Origin: Thermosporothrix hazakensis
Lineage (GTDB): Bacteria; Chloroflexota; Ktedonobacteria; Ktedonobacterales; Ktedonobacteraceae
Assembly: GCF_003253565.1 (NCBI RefSeq)
Contig: NZ_QKUF01000031.1
Location: forward strand, 1-62,922
Direction: 5' to 3'
Length of the DNA stretch: 62,922 nt
Made by a program: the position numbers and the translations under genes. Positions 60,136 to 62,922 of this stretch are shown piece by piece; the stretch's first letter is position 1, and every line of letters begins with the position of its first letter. The notes beneath the pieces are model-generated. The model made no database searches. It was not told where the DNA came from and was given only the letters and a program-made list of their open reading frames with translations.

Positions 60136-60588
60136 ATGCGCCGAAATTTCAGGCTCCTGTGTCTCGGGGTGTTCTTTTTTGTTGCGTTTGGGTTGCTGGC
60201 TATACTGATACGATATCGTATGCGTCAGGCTCCATACGCGAGTACAGCTTCAACATATGTGGTTCCCGAACCGGTTTCTGAGGGAGAACCGGCCACGCCG
60301 GAGAAAGCACAGGTTGAAGATGAGCATCTGAGTACGCTTGAGCCTCAAGGGAAAACAGAAGAGCAACCTGAAGAATCATCTACATCGGTCGATGAAGAAA
60401 GGAAGGAACCTGAACCAGCGGAAGCACAAACTATGATGGTGGAAGCCTATTGTGTCAGGTGCCGGCAAAAGCGGCCTCTGGCTCATCCAGAAAAGACAAC
60501 AACCAAAAACGGGCGGCAGGCCGTTACGGGAGTCTGTCCTGAATGCGGGACAAAACTCTTCCGTTTTGTTTCCGGAAACCGGGAATAG
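60136..60588 (+). CDS. Membrane-anchored protein with DUF5679 zinc domain
   Basis: The 150-aa protein starts with a membrane helix (about 5-25), then an acidic Pro/Glu/Gln linker and a C-terminal zinc domain of the DUF5679 type (YCVRCRQKRPL...NGRQAVTGVCPECGTKLFRF), with the two CxxC pairs. ATG at 60136 has AGGAGG 5 nt away. An alternative leaderless start at 60082 would add 18 residues. Function unknown. Confidence 0.8.
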   Translation: MRRNFRLLCLGVFFFVAFGLLAILIRYRMRQAPYASTASTYVVPEPVSEGEPATPEKAQVEDEHLSTLEPQGKTEEQPEESSTSVDEERKEPEPAEAQTMMVEAYCVRCRQKRPLAHPEKTTTKNGRQAVTGVCPECGTKLFRFVSGNRE

Positions 60589-60750
60589 ATTTGTGCATGT
60601 TTCTGTTTAGACATGTATGCTGTTAGAGCTTGCTCGGACGAAACATGCCTTTCTCCTACAGCGAGGGGAGACATGCAACGCAGATACACAAAATGAGGCA
60701 GGATTCGTAAAAAATATGCACGAATTGCCGCAAATTTGCCTGCAAATTAC
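60589..60750. other. Gap before the greA promoter
   Basis: I see nothing recognisable beyond A/T-rich sequence. Confidence 0.4.
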
Positions 60751-60780
60751 TTGACGAGGACGATATCTCAACGTTATAAT
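60751..60780 (+). promoter_or_regulatory. Promoter upstream of greA
   Basis: TTGACG (60751-60756), 18-bp spacer, perfect TATAAT (60775-60780). A start near 60787 gives a leader of about 330 nt. Confidence 0.7.
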
Positions 60781-60786
60781 CTCCCT

Positions 60787-61119
60787 CATGTGTGTGGTCC
60801 ACTGCACAGTATTTTCTGTAAAAAAATACTGGTAATGTATGCAGTGTGCACCAGTTATTCCAGACCTTAACCTGACGGCATGCCCTCTCGCCAGAAGAGA
60901 GGGAGCCTGTCTGTACGTTCGTCCTCTTTGCCGCTATGAATGGCTATTCCGGTGGATCCGGTACATTCTCCCACAGGAAGAGGTCGGGAGGGTGTGAGAG
61001 ATGTGGGGAAAATGGTATATGAATAATAAGTGAGGTCTGAAAAACTATAACGTTACTAGAGGCGGGTATCAGGGAAAACCCGGCATAGGGGAAACCTGGT
61101 ACCAGGAGGAGTTTTTGCA
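60787..61119 (+). ncRNA. Long structured leader of greA (candidate regulatory RNA)
   Basis: The 330-nt leader opens with a stable compound hairpin: an outer CACTGCA/TGCAGTG helix enclosing CAGTATTT/AAATACTG (about 60799-60860). A second hairpin follows, CCCTCTC/GAGAGGG (about 60883-60903). No T run follows either, so I cannot assign a terminator. No known riboswitch consensus is evident. Confidence 0.35.
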
Positions 61120-61638
61120 ATGACTATTGGTGGACAGAGTGACACAAATTCAGAGCGCAAAGTGTATCGATTGACTCCTGAAGGCTATGCCAAAATGAAG
61201 GAGCGCCTTGATTATCTGCGCAATGTCAAGCGAAAAGAGGCGGCGGACTACATTCACGAGGCGAAAGAGGCCGGTGATATCAGTGAAAGTAGTGCCTATG
61301 AAGATGCAAAAAATACGCAGGCACAGGTAGAAGGCGAGATTATGCGTCTGGAGCAGTTGCTCTCGGTCGCCGAGGTTATGTCACCGGATATGCTTCAGAC
61401 CGACGGCCCCCTGACTGCACGTATTGGCATGAGGGTCGAAGTCGAGAACGAGAGCGGTGTCAGGCGTACATTTAAGCTGGTTGAGACGTATGAGGCAGAT
61501 CCAAAAGCGGGTTTGATCTCCGATCAATCGCCAGTTGGGAAAGCACTGCTCGGACATAAAGAGGGCGACGAGGTGAGCGTTACGACCCCTGGTGGTGTGA
61601 CAAACTATACGATCCTTTCGATCAGTCCTATGATCTAA
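61120..61638 (+). CDS. greA: Transcription elongation factor GreA
   Basis: The 172-aa protein rescues stalled RNA polymerase by stimulating RNA cleavage. The coiled-coil domain tip reads EAKEAGDISESSAYEDAKNTQ, keeping the acidic Asp and Glu needed for metal coordination, and the FKBP-like C-terminal domain has SPVGKALLGHKEGDEVSV. ATG has an AGGAGGAG site. The preceding extension of about 13 residues is a little longer than usual. Confidence 0.95.
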   Translation: MTIGGQSDTNSERKVYRLTPEGYAKMKERLDYLRNVKRKEAADYIHEAKEAGDISESSAYEDAKNTQAQVEGEIMRLEQLLSVAEVMSPDMLQTDGPLTARIGMRVEVENESGVRRTFKLVETYEADPKAGLISDQSPVGKALLGHKEGDEVSVTTPGGVTNYTILSISPMI

Positions 61639-61673
61639 ACGGACGCATCCTTTTTTCCTGAGAGCAAGAAAAT

Positions 61674-61708
61674 GGGAACTCGCACCTTGCGGGTTCCCAA
61701 ATTTCTTA
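61674..61708. terminator. Terminator of greA
   Basis: GGGAACTCGC pairs over about 10 bp (one wobble) with GCGGGTTCCC, loop of 5, followed by AAATTTCTT. Confidence 0.75.
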
Positions 61709-61885
61709 TGTTCCCTCTCGGAACATCTTGCTCTATTCCTTCGCATAGATTGCGCTTGTATTGCACTCGAGCTCGTCGTTGACGTTCGATTGACACTTAT
61801 GGATGTCTTCAGGTAATATGAGGGCGGATAACATGACGGGAACGGCGTGTGCGCTGGCTATAGTATGGCGCAAGGAGTTTTTAAC

Positions 61886-62620
61886 GTGTTGACATACGAA
61901 GAGGTGACAGGGTACTTTTTGAAAGCGGCTGATGCCACTGGACTGACCGTGCATCCCGAGTATTGGATGAATACTCGCTCGCTTGAGCGGGAATTCGCCT
62001 GCACCTGTCACATAGGGAGCTGTGACGAGGCGGAAGAGCATAGTTCTTGCTCCATCTCATTTACCTGGGGCTCGCTAGATACTGCGCTCTCCCTGGATGG
62101 TCCTGCTGGCGTATGTGAGTTCTTCCACGGTCCTGACCCGAGTTGCCCACATTTGCAAACCAGCGCTATTCCGCCGCTGGTGCTGGATCTTTCTTATACG
62201 CTTCCCCTGCACGGCACGGCCATTTCAGAAGAAACGCTGCTTTCGCTCTTGCAATTGCTCCGCTTGCGGGCAAGTGAGCATAGCAGAAGAACGACTGAGA
62301 CGCGCCCGGGCGTCAGTGTCGTGTTACAAGATAATCGGTTAGTTCCCGATGTGTTAACGCTTCAGCAGCGAGTTGAGATCCCGATCTGGCATCCTGATGG
62401 AATGCGAGGGCTGCTGGATGATTCCCCGGAACTCGATGGATATGAGAATAGCAGCTATCCTGATGAGCGCGAAGAGGTTGAGGAAGGTGGTGTTGAGGTT
62501 GCGACACCGCATCCTGAGCTGTGGCTTCCTCAGGTAATGCAGGATGTCTGTCAGGATATCATCTGTGTGTTACAGGCAATGGATGCCGCGCTGTCCTTGC
62601 CGCCCCATCCGCTTTTGTGA
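61886..62620 (+). CDS. Unknown acidic protein, probably cut short by a TnpB element
   Basis: The product is about 244 aa from a GTG with an AAGGAG site 8 nt upstream; longer in-frame starts (61847, 61865) have no ribosome site. A Cys-rich part (CTCHIGSCDEAEEHSSC) near residue 37 is followed by a beta-rich region, and the C-terminal half is rich in Glu and Asp. No family is recognised. Its stop codon TGA uses the first bases of the adjacent transposon hairpin (62619 on), so the original gene may have been longer. Confidence 0.65.
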   Translation: MLTYEEVTGYFLKAADATGLTVHPEYWMNTRSLEREFACTCHIGSCDEAEEHSSCSISFTWGSLDTALSLDGPAGVCEFFHGPDPSCPHLQTSAIPPLVLDLSYTLPLHGTAISEETLLSLLQLLRLRASEHSRRTTETRPGVSVVLQDNRLVPDVLTLQQRVEIPIWHPDGMRGLLDDSPELDGYENSSYPDEREEVEEGGVEVATPHPELWLPQVMQDVCQDIICVLQAMDAALSLPPHPLL

Positions 62621-62649
62621 AGCACCCCATGCATAAATGCAGGGGCTTC
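62619..62649 (-). mobile_element. Right end hairpin of an IS200/IS605-type element
   Basis: GAAGC (62619-62623) pairs with GCTTC (62645-62649), with a CCCC/GGGG inner stem and a small bulge around an A/T loop. It begins 6 nt after the tnpB stop. Such a subterminal hairpin marks the right end in this transposon family. Confidence 0.7.
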
Positions 62650-62654
62650 TACAG

Positions 62655-62922
62655 CTACCCCACGGGGGATAACTGTGGGACACTTCCTGCCCCTTTTGAT
62701 TTACGGTAGCGGATGAGTATGTTAAGTGCCGCATTGTGGTCACGGTCCAGTTCACACCCACAATGCGGACAAGAGTGCCAGCGGACACTCAAATCCTTCT
62801 TCACCACACACCCGCATGATGAGCAGACTTGGGAGGTATCTTTGGGTGCCACTTTGACGACGGTACAGCCAGCTTCTTCCGCTTTGCTTGCACAGAGAGC
62901 GACAAAGGCACTCCATCCTGCA
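62655..62922 (-). CDS. tnpB: TnpB (OrfB) RNA-guided nuclease, C-terminal part, runs off the window
   Basis: Read on the minus strand from the window edge, the last 88 codons match the end of IS200/IS605 TnpB: GWSAFVALCASKAEEAGC, VAPKDTSQVCSSCG, a second CPHCG zinc pair, and LDRDHNAALNILIRY with the third catalytic RuvC Asp. TnpB, the ancestor of Cas12, cuts DNA guided by an omega-RNA made from the gene's own 3' end. The gene continues beyond 62922; its start and the element's left end are not visible. Confidence 0.9.
   Translation of the reverse strand, partial: AGWSAFVALCASKAEEAGCTVVKVAPKDTSQVCSSCGCVVKKDLSVRWHSCPHCGCELDRDHNAALNILIRYRKSKGAGSVPQLSPVG

Overview
The window reads as an ordinary chromosomal stretch of a bacterium with mixed GC content. 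I infer a Chloroflexota member, probably Ktedonobacteria-like. The basis is family content: a MutL-type ATPase next to a KOW-tailed partner protein, DUF2851, DUF2630, DUF3090 and DUF92 proteins, an N-terminal peptidase-helicase fusion, and recurrent TGCTATAMT extended -10 promoters. This is judgement from sequence only; no database search was run.

Layout. 1-850: the 3' end of 16S rRNA, then tRNA-Ile, tRNA-Ala, 5S rRNA and a second identical tRNA-Ile, with no 23S gene between them. 945-11.1 kb: CPBP protease, type III pantothenate kinase, a membrane protein, a large ImmA/IrrE-UvrD-nuclease fusion, DUF2630, then a minus-strand run of DUF2851-rluB-cmk-plsC. 11.1-22 kb: CopC/CopD copper protein, ThuA protein, SnoaL-like protein, MidA-type methyltransferase, HD phosphohydrolase, holA, several small membrane proteins, DUF92 and a RusA-like resolvase. 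22-26.6 kb: a three-gene plus-strand cluster (zinc-ribbon/LPSWM-repeat protein, MutL-like ASKHA ATPase, KOW-tailed protein) that ends in a DnaA-box cluster and a tandem palindromic repeat. 26.9-38 kb: gpmI, two small envelope proteins and the complete F1Fo ATP synthase operon (atpI-B-E-F-H-A-G-D-C). 38-45 kb: 2-hydroxyacid dehydrogenase, DUF3090, a small protein ending in Gly-Gly, the asp23-fakA-fakB fatty-acid kinase operon and rpmB. 45-52.4 kb: rlmN, an MFS transporter, a TGT-like enzyme co-transcribed with an ArmA/Rmt-type 16S rRNA m7G methyltransferase, CvpA and hflX. 52.4-62.9 kb: PAS histidine kinase, rplI, nnr, a TRM11-like methyltransferase, pgsA, plsY, a DUF5679 protein, greA, an unknown protein, and the 3' end of a tnpB transposon gene running off the window.

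Functional themes. Phospholipid synthesis is represented by plsC, plsY, pgsA and the FakA/FakB/Asp23 set. Translation and RNA modification are represented by rluB, rlmN, the TGT-like gene, the Rmt-like gene, the TRM11-like gene, hflX, rpmB and rplI. Energy conservation is represented by the ATP synthase operon and gpmI. The points most worth a second look are the Rmt-like gene in an operon with an atypical TGT, the peptidase-helicase-nuclease fusion, the MutL-centred cluster of unknown function, the DnaA-box/tandem palindrome locus, the 16S-5S operon lacking 23S, and the TnpB end with its probable omega-RNA.
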